From assembly GCA_017695115.1 (NCBI GenBank), contig JADILV010000075.1:1-54928 (forward strand): 54,928 nt of DNA. The letters are read 5' to 3'. The notes beneath the pieces are model-generated. The model searched no databases and was not told the DNA's origin. It was given only the letters and a program-made list of their open reading frames with translations. Every line of letters starts with the position of its first letter. The stretch's first letter is position 1. Position numbers and translations under genes: made by a program. Below are positions 1 through 7,979 of this stretch, one piece after another. The stretch is from Candidatus Cryptobacteroides avicola. GTDB taxonomy: Bacteria > Bacteroidota > Bacteroidia > Bacteroidales > UBA932.

Positions 1-113
1 ATGTTTCCCCGTACCCCGGAGGGAAAGGATGCTGCCGTTTCGCCATCGAAATGGTGATGAAGTCCCAGGGGACATGGACACTTGACGTGACAGAATACAA
101 AAAGAAATTCTGA
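1..113 (+). CDS. kdsC: C-terminal end of a KdsC-like HAD phosphatase (5' partial)
   Basis: The reading frame that starts at base 3 is open from the window edge to TGA at 111-113 and gives about 36 residues. They contain GGKGCCRFAIEMVMKSQGTW, which resembles the usual C-terminus of 3-deoxy-D-manno-octulosonate-8-phosphate phosphatases of Bacteroidetes (GG-GCVRE-IE-V---G-W pattern). The enzyme makes KDO for lipopolysaccharide in the cytoplasm. It lies 20 bases ahead of maf on the same strand, an arrangement I recall from other Bacteroidales, so the two are probably cotranscribed. Only the tail is visible, so the identification rests on that short match and on the neighbour. Confidence 0.55.
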   Translation, partial: VSPYPGGKGCCRFAIEMVMKSQGTWTLDVTEYKKKF

Positions 114-133
114 TCCTTTATTGCCATTTCATT

Positions 134-715
134 ATGATATTACCAGGACAAAAGAAAATAATCCTCGCAAGCGGATCTCCCAGAAGAAAGGAAATCATGG
201 AAGGGATGGGGCTGGTTTTCGAAGTCGATACGGAAAACAGCTTCAAAGAGGAGTACTCTCCCGATACGCCGCATGAAAAGATTCCGGAGCTGATGTCACA
301 GGGAAAATCGCACGGCTTCCACAGACCGCTGGCTGAAAATGAGATACTCATAACTTCCGACACCATGGTCATGTGCCGTAGGGAAATCCTGGGCAAGCCG
401 AAAGACAGGGAGGACGCCATAAGGATGCTCCGGCTGCTGTCCGGATGCCTGCACAGGGTGATTACGGCTGTGACTATCCGGGATTCTGTCAGGGAAACGA
501 CATTCAGCGACACCTCATACGTGCATTTCAAGGAGCTGTCCGACAGCGAGATAGAGTATTATGTAGATACCTGCAGGCCGTACGACAAGGCCGGAGCCTA
601 CGCTATCCAGGAATGGATCGGCTACACCGGCATTACCAAAATCGACGGCTCGTACTACACCATCATGGGACTCCCCGCACACAGACTCTACTCCGAACTG
701 CAGAAATTCATGTAA
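134..715 (+). CDS. maf: Maf-family nucleoside triphosphate pyrophosphatase
   Basis: The 193-residue protein has the usual length of the Maf/YhdE family. Near the N-terminus it carries the phosphate-binding SGSPRRKE motif (residues about 13-20). Further on come TSDTMV and LGKPKDREDA (about residues 75-95) and the C-terminal YAIQEWIGYTGITKIDGSYYT-like region, typical of the dTTP/UTP pyrophosphatase branch. Members hydrolyse non-canonical or pyrimidine nucleoside triphosphates to monophosphates in the cytoplasm. The ATG at 134 follows the KdsC-like stop by 20 bases, which fits a short operon. No truncation is seen. Family assignment is secure; the exact nucleotide preference is inferred. Confidence 0.93.
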   Translation: MILPGQKKIILASGSPRRKEIMEGMGLVFEVDTENSFKEEYSPDTPHEKIPELMSQGKSHGFHRPLAENEILITSDTMVMCRREILGKPKDREDAIRMLRLLSGCLHRVITAVTIRDSVRETTFSDTSYVHFKELSDSEIEYYVDTCRPYDKAGAYAIQEWIGYTGITKIDGSYYTIMGLPAHRLYSELQKFM

Positions 716-753
716 GATGAATATATAATAGCTGTATTTCAGATAAACTTTAG

Positions 754-761
754 TACTTTTG
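754..761 (+). promoter_or_regulatory. Predicted promoter -7 box for the Septu genes
   Basis: TACTTTTG is an exact TAnnTTTG Bacteroidetes -7 box. It overlaps the upstream TTG that could otherwise start the ATPase, so it supports the ATG at 789 as the true start. No clear -33 TTTG was found. Confidence 0.5.
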
Positions 762-788
762 CGCTATCCGAACAACAGGAAAATACAG

Positions 789-1847
789 ATGAAAATAAAA
801 CAAATCCATATAGCTGATTATAAAGTATTTAAAGATTTTACAATCAGTTTTTGCGGAAAAGACCAGAAAATATTGGATATCGTTGTCCTTGCAGGAATCA
901 ACGGAAGCGGTAAAAGTACGCTTCTGGATTTTGTTTGTCAGTCAAATTTCCCGAAAGAAGAACCTTCCGGCCATGTATGCATAAGCGACTCTGATTCAGA
1001 TTCTATTATATTTTCGTTTCCAGGTAATATGATAGAGTCTACATACCGCCCGGTATTGGATTCCATCATAAGACCGGAAATAAAGACAGGCTCAGGCAAT
1101 TCGGACGAACTCACTCGACAAATTCTGAAATATGTCGATAAAATAGTCTATGTTGACGGAAAGACAAGTTATGAAGCATATGGAAATATCCAGGCCATGT
1201 TGGACGATATTTTCAATGAATTCAGTCTTGCAGTACGGTTTAAAGGAATTGATGCAGATAAGAATCTCGTTTTCCAGGATATTAAAGGCAATACATTTGG
1301 TATTGACGCTCTATCTGATGGAGAAAGACAGCTGCTCTCCAAAATATTCCCGTTGTTCTTTAACGATATTGAAGGAAAAGTGATAATTCTGGATGAGCCG
1401 GAAGAATCGCTCCATCCTTCATGGCAGGCTGTGTTGCTGCCTTTGCTTCGAAAATGTTCAGAGCGAAAAGGATGTCAGATTATACTTGCCACTCACTCAC
1501 CACAGATAATTTCTTCTGCCCATAGCGACGAACTTCGAATAATGACCAAAGATGAAAACGGGCATATCAAGGCTGAAACATGCGGAGAGGGGCCATACGG
1601 ATGGACAATAGAAAAAATATTGCTTGAAGTCCAGGGTGTCCGCTTCAACCGCGACCCTGAAATTGAAAACAGACTGGAAGTCTTGCGGGACAAACTGGAC
1701 AGAGGCGAGTTCAGAACCGAAGAATTTGAAAATGAACTTGCATCTTTGGAAACCATTCTTGGCTATTCTGACAAAGACCTTATTCTTATACGTATGGAAA
1801 GATTACGTAAAATAAAATCTGAAAATGAGACAGATAAACAAAGATAA
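789..1847 (+). CDS. ptuA: PtuA-like ATPase of a Septu anti-phage system
   Basis: This 352-residue AAA/ABC-type ATPase starts at ATG 789; a longer TTG start at 759 would lie on the promoter. It has Walker A GINGSGKST (about residues 36-44), an ABC-signature-like LSDGERQLL (about 173-181), Walker B KVIILDEPEESLHPS (about 197-211) and the switch histidine in ATHSPQIIS (about 233). This order is that of RecF/OLD-like ATPases including PtuA. The next gene overlaps it by 23 bases and encodes an HNH protein of the PtuB type; that pairing is what identifies Septu, in which the two proteins act together against phage. Base composition is clearly more AT-rich than in the flanking genes, which suggests horizontal acquisition. 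An unrelated ATP-binding protein remains possible. Confidence 0.8.
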   Translation: MKIKQIHIADYKVFKDFTISFCGKDQKILDIVVLAGINGSGKSTLLDFVCQSNFPKEEPSGHVCISDSDSDSIIFSFPGNMIESTYRPVLDSIIRPEIKTGSGNSDELTRQILKYVDKIVYVDGKTSYEAYGNIQAMLDDIFNEFSLAVRFKGIDADKNLVFQDIKGNTFGIDALSDGERQLLSKIFPLFFNDIEGKVIILDEPEESLHPSWQAVLLPLLRKCSERKGCQIILATHSPQIISSAHSDELRIMTKDENGHIKAETCGEGPYGWTIEKILLEVQGVRFNRDPEIENRLEVLRDKLDRGEFRTEEFENELASLETILGYSDKDLILIRMERLRKIKSENETDKQR

Positions 1848-2328
1848 GGTCCCTGCATTCTACACGGATTATATACGGAAAAACAATCCGGAAGAATGGA
1901 ATGATATTTCAGAAATCAGAGAAACCCTGAGGAATCACATTCTGAACAACGAACAGAGCAGTCTGTGCGCATACACTGAAACAAGGATATCCGGTTCCGG
2001 TGGAAACGACTGTCATATCGACCATTTCAGAAAACAGGATCTGTTCCCGGAATTACGCTTTGAATACAATAATTTTCTGGTTTCTTGCAATTCTGAAAAA
2101 TATGGCGGGAAATATAAAGACAAAATGGTCAAAACCAGAAATGAATACAATCTGATCATTGACCCTGTAAAAGACTCTCCGTCAGATTATATCGAATTTA
2201 CATTCACCGGGAAGGTAAATGCCATTGACAACAATGGCAAAGGACTGCATACGATAGATGTTTTCAATCTGAACGAAAAAAGCCTTGTTGAGCGTAGGGA
2301 AACTCTGATCATGTGCCTATACAAGTAA
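1825..2328 (+). CDS. ptuB: PtuB-like HNH endonuclease, apparently frameshifted near the 3' end
   Basis: The frame gives 167 residues. It has the TIGR02646/PtuB layout: a CAYTE box (about residue 49, where many relatives have CAYCE), a CHIDHFRKQ histidine motif, then NNFLVSCNSEKYGGKY, and near the end FNLNEKSLVERRETLI. HNH nucleases of this type are the effector of Septu. The frame stops at 2326-2328. However, the -1 frame is open from 2298 to 2414 and reads VPIQVKGENFSPEELAGC followed by EFETMIRTLYDNV, which looks like the normal helical C-terminus of the family. A one-base deletion (or two-base insertion) between about 2298 and 2325 would explain this. The HNH core is intact, so partial function cannot be excluded. 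Confidence 0.78.
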   Translation: MRQINKDKVPAFYTDYIRKNNPEEWNDISEIRETLRNHILNNEQSSLCAYTETRISGSGGNDCHIDHFRKQDLFPELRFEYNNFLVSCNSEKYGGKYKDKMVKTRNEYNLIIDPVKDSPSDYIEFTFTGKVNAIDNNGKGLHTIDVFNLNEKSLVERRETLIMCLYK

Positions 2329-2414
2329 AAGGAGAAAACTTTTCACCAGAAGAACTGGCCGGCTGCTTTGGAGAATTTGAAACAATGATCAGAACATTAT
2401 ACGATAATGTATGA
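2298..2414 (+). pseudogene. Displaced C-terminal tail of ptuB
   Basis: This open stretch lies in the -1 frame relative to ptuB and ends at TGA 2412-2414. It encodes GENFSPEELAGCFGEFETMI and ends in YDNV, a plausible amphipathic tail for a PtuB/TIGR02646 protein. It has no start of its own and continues ptuB without a gap, so it is best read as the frameshifted end of that gene. The stop lies only 3 bases from the stop of the convergent hydrolase gene, with no terminator hairpin between them. Confidence 0.65.
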
Positions 2415-2417
2415 TAT

Positions 2418-3086
2418 TCAACGGGATACCAGAGCAGCTACGGTCCCGATGATCTTGGGGGCAAGCATGGTGAGGACGAATTCTTCTTCCATGAAATGTG
2501 TACCGTCGTAGACGGAGTAGCTGTCACCGAAATATTTTCTGTAGGTCCTTATGCTCACGATGCCGCTGCGGCGGTAGTGGTCATGCGTGCCGAAAAAGGC
2601 GTAGAAGCTGTCTTTGCCTCCGCAGGCAGGGGAATTGGCAAGGGCTGTCTTTCTCAACTTCAGGTATTTTTTCAGCGTACGGTACGTGAAATGCAGTTTC
2701 TGCCTGTCCCCTTCTTTAGGCCGGTATATGCGGTCGAACAGCCAGGTGACACCAGGAATCAAGGTCAGAGGAGCCAGGTATCCGAGATAAAGCGGCGCAT
2801 TCAGCGAAGGTGAAACCAGGACATGCGGCAGTCCTTTGATTCTTATGGCGTTGAGCGAGCCGAGGGACTCCCCTGCTATCAACACCGGATGCAGTTCTTC
2901 AAGCCATGATGAAATCTGCCCCCAGGCCTCCCGGGGATCGAAACTGTATGTCCGCACCACGACATTGAGGCGGAAGGGACATCCGTCGGGAAGCATCCGG
3001 TTGATGTTTTCTTTCAATATAGAAGGAATCCTGCTGTCTCCTCCTCCTCCCATACCATGTATATACAATACAGTCAGATTTTTCAT
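2418..3086 (-). CDS. Alpha/beta-hydrolase fold protein
   Basis: The 222-residue cytoplasmic protein begins MKNLTVLYIHGMGGGGDSR, with a beta strand and HGMGG oxyanion-type loop. It has a nucleophile elbow GESLGS (about residue 93) with serine as likely nucleophile. The candidate catalytic aspartate is in FGTHDHY and the histidine in YDGTHFMEEE near the C-terminus. No signal peptide is visible. The substrate is unknown; related small hydrolases are often annotated only at fold level. It is transcribed divergently from the C1 peptidase and converges on the Septu genes. Confidence 0.75.
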   Translation of the reverse strand: MKNLTVLYIHGMGGGGDSRIPSILKENINRMLPDGCPFRLNVVVRTYSFDPREAWGQISSWLEELHPVLIAGESLGSLNAIRIKGLPHVLVSPSLNAPLYLGYLAPLTLIPGVTWLFDRIYRPKEGDRQKLHFTYRTLKKYLKLRKTALANSPACGGKDSFYAFFGTHDHYRRSGIVSIRTYRKYFGDSYSVYDGTHFMEEEFVLTMLAPKIIGTVAALVSR

Positions 3087-3108
3087 CCTGGAAAATTCAT
3101 AATTTCGG

Positions 3109-3116
3109 CTAAAGTA
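3109..3116 (-). promoter_or_regulatory. Possible promoter for the hydrolase
   Basis: On the minus strand this reads TACTTTAG, seven of eight positions matching TAnnTTTG including spacing, 22 bases upstream of the hydrolase ATG. Confidence 0.3.
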
Positions 3117-3158
3117 GTAAAAACTGTCCTGATTTTTCCAAAAAAGCGTCAGAATATC

Positions 3159-3166
3159 TATCTTTG
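3159..3166 (+). promoter_or_regulatory. Predicted promoter -7 box for the C1 peptidase/pssA operon
   Basis: TATCTTTG is an exact TAnnTTTG box placed 52 bases before the peptidase ATG. Confidence 0.5.
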
Positions 3167-3218
3167 TGCGTTTTCGCAGTGAACGGAACAGATATTACAA
3201 ACCAAATTCATATAAGAC

Positions 3219-4412
3219 ATGAACTCGAACAAATTCATTCTTGCAGCGGCCATAGCTATGGTACTGCCTTCTTTCCAGGCACTTGCCCAGGACAAGGACA
3301 ATGAACAGAAAGAACCTGAGTATGTGTTCACTACCGTGAAAGAGAACCCTATCTCCTCCATCAAGAACCAGTACCGTTCCGGCACATGCTGGAGCTATTC
3401 GGGCATCGGTTTCATAGAATCCGAAATCATGAGGATCAAAGGATACAAGGACGTGGACCTGTCGGAGATGTTCATAGTGCGTAATTCCTATCATGACCGC
3501 GCCGTAAAATATGTAAGGCTCGACGGGGATCTCAGATTCGGTCCCGGAAGCTCATGCGAAGACGTACTTACAGTCATCAAAGAGTACGGAATAGTGCCTG
3601 ACAGCGTTTATTCAGGCATGAACTACGGCACTGAACTCCCGGAGCAGTCAGAACTCGACGCCGTACTTGCAGCATACGTAAAGGCTGTGGCTTCAAACCC
3701 GAACAAGACACTCACTACCGCCTGGCTTGGCGGCTTCGACGGCATCCTGGATGCATATCTTGGCGAGGTTCCGCAGACATTCGAGGTAAACGGCACTGAA
3801 TATACTCCTGAATCATACAGGGACTATCTCGGCATCAATCCTGACGATTATGTGTCCATCACATCTTTCACGCACCATCCGTACTACAGCCAGTTCGTTC
3901 TGGAAGTGGGTGACAACTGGAGATGGGACGCTTCTTACAACGTCCCTCTGGACGAGATGATGGAAATCATCTACAGTGCCATCGAGAACGGCTACACCAT
4001 CGCATGGGGGGCTGACGTAAGCGAGAAAGGCTTCACACGCGACGGCCTGGGCGTAGTGAAAATGGAAAAGAAGAAGGCTGCGGGTTCCGACCAGGAGCGC
4101 TGGGTAGGAAAATCAGAGGAAAAGCCTGCTGAAACGGTATCATCCGACGAACCGGAAATCACGGTAGAGATGAGGCAGGACGGATATGACCGCAAGACCA
4201 CGACCGATGACCACGGAATGCAGATCTACGGACTTGCCAAAGACCAGAACGGAAACGATTTCTTCATGGTGAAGAACTCCTGGGGAGTAACAGGCAAATA
4301 CGACGGCATCTGGTACATATCAGACAATTTCGTAAAATACAAGACCATGAACTTCCTTGTCCACAAGGATGCTCTTCCGAAGGACATCAAGAAGAAACTC
4401 GGCATTAAATGA
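3219..4412 (+). CDS. pepC: Secreted C1-family cysteine peptidase (bleomycin hydrolase/PepC-like)
   Basis: The 397-residue protein has an N-terminal signal peptide ending near ALAQ (residue about 24). The catalytic cysteine lies in SGTCWSYS (about residue 57), the histidine in TDDHGMQIYG (about 332) and the asparagine in VKNSWG (about 352), the order and spacing of aminopeptidase C/bleomycin hydrolase. The signal peptide suggests a periplasmic or exported form, as in many Bacteroidales, that trims peptides. The stop overlaps the next gene start (ATGA) by four bases, so it is cotranscribed with the phosphatidylserine synthase. All catalytic residues are present. Confidence 0.9.
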   Translation: MNSNKFILAAAIAMVLPSFQALAQDKDNEQKEPEYVFTTVKENPISSIKNQYRSGTCWSYSGIGFIESEIMRIKGYKDVDLSEMFIVRNSYHDRAVKYVRLDGDLRFGPGSSCEDVLTVIKEYGIVPDSVYSGMNYGTELPEQSELDAVLAAYVKAVASNPNKTLTTAWLGGFDGILDAYLGEVPQTFEVNGTEYTPESYRDYLGINPDDYVSITSFTHHPYYSQFVLEVGDNWRWDASYNVPLDEMMEIIYSAIENGYTIAWGADVSEKGFTRDGLGVVKMEKKKAAGSDQERWVGKSEEKPAETVSSDEPEITVEMRQDGYDRKTTTDDHGMQIYGLAKDQNGNDFFMVKNSWGVTGKYDGIWYISDNFVKYKTMNFLVHKDALPKDIKKKLGIK

Positions 4413-5140
4413 ACATAATTGTCAAAAATATTCCGAACACCATCACTTCGCTGAATCTGCTGAGCGGAATTGCAGGCATTCTCTGCGCTTTCTCTGGCAG
4501 ACTGGATGTGTCTTTCCTGCTGATGCTTGCAGCCGCCGTGTTTGATTTTTTCGACGGATTTGCGGCAAGGGCTCTCGGGGCATACTCCCCTATGGGAAAA
4601 GAACTCGATTCGCTGGCGGATTCAGTAAGTTTCGGTCTTCTGCCTTCACTGATGCTGCACAGGCTTATGATTGTCCTGTCGGGAGAAACGTCGGTATGGT
4701 GCTATATACCGCTGTCTATCGCACTGTTCTCCGTGCTCAGGCTTGCCAAATTCAACATCGATGAGCGCCAGAGCGAAAATTTCATAGGGCTGGCCACTCC
4801 TGCCAGCGCCATGATATGCGGTTCGCTGACATATTACCTGCTGCACCAGACAGACAGCTACATGGTGGCATGGGCTCAGGGGCATGTCTTCATCCCGGTG
4901 TTGAGCATAGTCCTTTCTGCACTGATGGTAAGTGAGATACCTATGTTCTCAATGAAATTCAAGAAAGGCATAAGCAAGGACTCTCCTCTCTACCGTCAGC
5001 GGATATCTTTTGCCGGCACAGTCGTAGTGGCAGCGGTTCTGGTGATGACTCTCGGTCTGAACTGGTCGATGATCGTACTGCTCTCCTTTGTAGCGTACAT
5101 CGTCATGAACCTGCTTTCAAGACCTCTGTTCGGAAAGTAG
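4409..5140 (+). CDS. pssA: CDP-diacylglycerol-serine O-phosphatidyltransferase
   Basis: The 243-residue integral membrane protein carries the CDP-alcohol phosphatidyltransferase signature D-x2-D-G-x2-A-R-x8-G-x3-D-x3-D exactly, with Asp46, Asp49, Gly50, Arg54, Gly63, Asp67 and Asp71. Several hydrophobic helices follow. It transfers phosphatidyl from CDP-diacylglycerol to serine in the inner membrane, the first step to phosphatidylethanolamine. The N-terminus (KNIPNTITSLNLLSG) is typical of Bacteroidetes PssA. It is translationally coupled to the peptidase gene before it and is followed by a strong convergent terminator. Confidence 0.92.
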   Translation: MNIIVKNIPNTITSLNLLSGIAGILCAFSGRLDVSFLLMLAAAVFDFFDGFAARALGAYSPMGKELDSLADSVSFGLLPSLMLHRLMIVLSGETSVWCYIPLSIALFSVLRLAKFNIDERQSENFIGLATPASAMICGSLTYYLLHQTDSYMVAWAQGHVFIPVLSIVLSALMVSEIPMFSMKFKKGISKDSPLYRQRISFAGTVVVAAVLVMTLGLNWSMIVLLSFVAYIVMNLLSRPLFGK

Positions 5141-5189
5141 CAGAGCACTCCATCCCAGGCATAGCCGAAGGAAAGTATATTACAAATCA

Positions 5190-5230
5190 AGAGAAAGGGA
5201 CTGACCATATAAAAGTCAGCCCCTTTCTCT
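5190..5230. terminator. Bidirectional terminator between pssA and the lipoprotein gene
   Basis: Two 16-base arms (5190-5205 and 5215-5230) pair with a single mismatch around a 9-base loop. An A-rich/T-rich context on both sides allows it to serve both convergent genes. Confidence 0.75.
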
Positions 5231-5269
5231 ATTTCCGGCCGGTCCGGAAGAACCTGTTTCCCGGTCAGA

Positions 5270-6556
5270 CTAATAGTATGAAACGGTAAAGGTCTTTGAT
5301 TCCCATCGGTCAAGATTTCTGGAAACTACACGTTCACTGATGATTTCCTCGTCATATTCATAGTACACCTTCGTACCGTCTTCAAGTACATCATATTTGC
5401 CATAGTCTGTAATGGTCCTGTAGACCGTGTACTCCTTCTCAACCGTATAGACAGGAGCGGATACCCTTATTTCATTCAGGCGTCCGTCGAAATCGAATTC
5501 AGTTTCCGTCTCTTCGGTCGCGAAATATGTCCCGGTACCGGTGAAAGTGTACTCGCCGTCACTCGGTATCGGCTCAAGCTGTCTGTTCCCATCTTCCAAA
5601 GCACCCCACAAGTCCGGAATCACATAGGTCGCACTGCGGTGGCCCAGCATGTCAACAAGGCCGGCAAAAACGGCAAAATCAGTATTGTACCCGTCGGAAA
5701 GTATCCAGTTGAGATCTATGTTGGCATTGTTCTCATATTCAGAATAGGCATAGTCCGAAGTATAATAGCCGTATGTGCTCTCCACCATGGAACCGTTTTC
5801 CCACAGGAAACCGGAAGAATCGCCGTATTCCGCTTTGATGGCATGGAGCCTTCCTCCTGCATATTCTATTTCAGCCCTGTAGTCCACGTAGCCGGGTTCT
5901 GATTCTGCCTCTATCCTTTCCGCAATACCGTCCGATTCAATGTCATAAATGAAAATGCTCGAGCCGTCATATCCGTATCTTACCTGTATCGGGTAACTGT
6001 CCCAATAGATGGAATAGCTCTCGCTCACACCTTCTCCGTCAAAAGATATTTCTATGTCGCCCAACCTGCCAGACTCGTTGTATCCGAACGAGTACATCAT
6101 TTCTTCTTCATCGTTATAATTGACTCTGACACTTCTGACAAAACCGTCCCGGCCTACAGTCGGCTCGTCAGGTTCAAGTTCCCCGCCGCCGTATTCCGAT
6201 GACTGTTCTATGGAAACGGAAAGTGTGGCTCCGTCCTCATCCGCGATTGTCACTGCAGCTTTCCTGGAATATCCTGAATAATTCGGCTCGACGTATACGG
6301 AAATGACCGATGAACCGGCATCACCTGTACGGCTGTCGAGTGAAAGCCAGTCTTCTTCGTAGCCGAAATATGCTACAGCCGCTTCCCATGGGGTCTCCGT
6401 TGAAAATTCTATCTCCAATGTAGTGCTGTTCGCATCCAGAAAATAGGATTCTTCACTGAACAGGTCGATAGAATCTACAGTTCCGTTGCACCCTGCCGCA
6501 GCAATCAGCGCAACTGCTGCTGAAAGATACAGTAATGAATGTTTCAAGGTTTTCAT
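5270..6556 (-). CDS. Surface lipoprotein with an N-terminal BACON-like domain
   Basis: The 428-residue protein begins with a lipoprotein signal ending in IAAAGC (Cys about residue 23). Residues about 30-120 look like a BACON/Ig-like domain, with W-EAAVAYFGYEEDWLSLDS and a closing VSIEQSSEYGGG strand. The rest is acidic and rich in Tyr and Ser, with repeating beta-strand pairs such as VRSVRVNYNDEEEMMYSFGY. It resembles DUF4595-type lipoproteins of Bacteroidales, though I cannot confirm that family by eye. No catalytic motif is visible. It lies 33 bases after arcA on the same strand and may be read from the arcA promoter. Function is unknown. Confidence 0.75.
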   Translation of the reverse strand: MKTLKHSLLYLSAAVALIAAAGCNGTVDSIDLFSEESYFLDANSTTLEIEFSTETPWEAAVAYFGYEEDWLSLDSRTGDAGSSVISVYVEPNYSGYSRKAAVTIADEDGATLSVSIEQSSEYGGGELEPDEPTVGRDGFVRSVRVNYNDEEEMMYSFGYNESGRLGDIEISFDGEGVSESYSIYWDSYPIQVRYGYDGSSIFIYDIESDGIAERIEAESEPGYVDYRAEIEYAGGRLHAIKAEYGDSSGFLWENGSMVESTYGYYTSDYAYSEYENNANIDLNWILSDGYNTDFAVFAGLVDMLGHRSATYVIPDLWGALEDGNRQLEPIPSDGEYTFTGTGTYFATEETETEFDFDGRLNEIRVSAPVYTVEKEYTVYRTITDYGKYDVLEDGTKVYYEYDEEIISERVVSRNLDRWESKTFTVSYY

Positions 6557-6589
6557 AATCTATATATCATAATTTTATTATCGTCGGAC

Positions 6590-7858
6590 CTACCATTTGA
6601 CCGGTTTCCGTGCAAGCGGCATGGTCATGCATCTGGCTCCTCCTCCGCCCCGTGGAAGTTCGGAGCCGGCGACTGTCACGGCATAAAGGCCGTTCCCGTC
6701 TATGGAAACCCTGCCGGAAATCACGTCATCTGCCGCTACCACATCGAATCCTTTCCGGTCGAGTTCCTCAAGAGTATGTACGTTCCTGGCGTAAGTAAGG
6801 ACTTTACCGGGGGCAAAAGCGAAACAGTTCGCCCCGCTGTGCCACTGCTCTCTCTCCTGATCCCACTCGTCCGCCCCTCCGCATATTACCGGCTCCAGAT
6901 CCATACCCAGTTTCCTGAGCACTGAAAGGATATCCGGAGCAGAACTGATTCTGGAGACCTTCCCGTCGCAGATGGTGATATGGACGGTCTGGTACTGGTT
7001 GTCCCCGAGGACAAGGGGCTCGAAAATCATGCACTTGTCCCTGTCCAGAAACGTAAACACCATATCAAGATGTATGAACGACTCCGGCTCGGACGGAAGC
7101 TGCTGTACGATGACATGGAAGACACCTCTGTCATGTTCCCGACGGAACCTCTCCACCATGAAATCGATTCCCTGGGAGCTTGTACGGCATCCGTTTCCAA
7201 GGATAAGGATATCTTCCCTCGCTACTATGATGTCACCTCCCTCCATCATTATCGGAGAATTGTGCGGCTGGAAATCATTGGCATCCACCACATTGCAGTC
7301 AAACACTCCGCTGGAGCGGAATATGGCGTCCATAATGTAGGACTCCCGCATGCGCACCTTGTTGGCCATCCTGCATACCAGAGCATTGCCGCCGATAGTC
7401 ACGGCGGCATCACGGGTGAAATAAAAGTTGTACAGGGGATAAAGTGCGTAATATTCGTTCTTCAGGAAAGCAGTAAGCGTATCGATCTTTGCGGGAAGTC
7501 CTTCGACAAGCACTTTTGCAAGCCTGTCGGACGGCATGTCAAGAAGCAGGCCGTAATAATCCGTAACATCTTCGCTTACACATATCCGCTGGAGCAGACC
7601 GGTACGGGCTTCCCTGTCATCGAGCACTTTCACCAAAAGCTCATCGACCAGATACACGTCAGCCACTTTGGAAAGCACACCATGCAGCTGGCGGTATTCC
7701 TGGCGGGCTATGGAGAGATTAAGGATGTCGCTGTAGAGGGCTCTCTGGACATTTCTTGGAGTCATGTTTTCCACTTCCGCTCCGGGAGGATGCAGAAGAA
7801 CGGCCTCAAGGCGGCCTATCTCGGAGTCTACGTTTATCCTTATTTTATTCTCTGTCAT
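6590..7858 (-). CDS. arcA: Arginine deiminase
   Basis: The 422-residue protein converts arginine to citrulline and ammonia in the cytoplasm. The guanidino-group-modifying fold is shown by VDSEIGRLEAVLLHPPG at the N-terminus, FTRDAAVTI, MEGGDIIV (Glu/Asp), FIHLDMVFTFLD (His/Asp) and the C-terminal GGGARCMTMPLAR with the nucleophile Cys410. Length and motif order match bacterial ArcA. No arcB, arcC or arginine antiporter gene is adjacent, so the energy-yielding pathway is either split on the chromosome or incomplete. A consensus promoter lies directly upstream. Confidence 0.95.
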   Translation of the reverse strand: MTENKIRINVDSEIGRLEAVLLHPPGAEVENMTPRNVQRALYSDILNLSIARQEYRQLHGVLSKVADVYLVDELLVKVLDDREARTGLLQRICVSEDVTDYYGLLLDMPSDRLAKVLVEGLPAKIDTLTAFLKNEYYALYPLYNFYFTRDAAVTIGGNALVCRMANKVRMRESYIMDAIFRSSGVFDCNVVDANDFQPHNSPIMMEGGDIIVAREDILILGNGCRTSSQGIDFMVERFRREHDRGVFHVIVQQLPSEPESFIHLDMVFTFLDRDKCMIFEPLVLGDNQYQTVHITICDGKVSRISSAPDILSVLRKLGMDLEPVICGGADEWDQEREQWHSGANCFAFAPGKVLTYARNVHTLEELDRKGFDVVAADDVISGRVSIDGNGLYAVTVAGSELPRGGGGARCMTMPLARKPVKW

Positions 7859-7880
7859 AGGGTTAAAGTGCTACTGCCGA

Positions 7881-7888
7881 CAAATTTA
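7881..7888 (-). promoter_or_regulatory. Predicted promoter -7 box for arcA
   Basis: TAAATTTG on the minus strand is an exact TAnnTTTG match, 22 bases upstream of the arcA ATG. Confidence 0.5.
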
Positions 7889-7926
7889 TAAAAATTTGGC
7901 CAAATCCCGGCATAAAACCGCATTTC

Positions 7927-7958
7927 TTTGCCGGATATGCAAATAATTGCTAAATTAG
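7927..7958 (+). promoter_or_regulatory. Predicted promoter for the 109-residue protein
   Basis: A -33 TTTG (7927-7930) is followed after 20 bases by TAAATTAG (7951-7958), one mismatch from TAnnTTTG. The spacing is the Bacteroidetes norm and the ATG lies 21 bases downstream. Confidence 0.45.
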
Positions 7959-7979
7959 GCGCTGCAAAAACGGACTTAT

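Noticed and set aside
2294..2330. Programmed -1 ribosomal frameshift in ptuB
   Set aside because: No slippery heptamer in the correct phase (codons are AGG GAA ACT), so an indel is the simpler explanation.
6980..7891. 303-residue plus-strand open frame
   Set aside because: It is antisense to arcA, whose motifs are clear, and its composition is unlike a protein.
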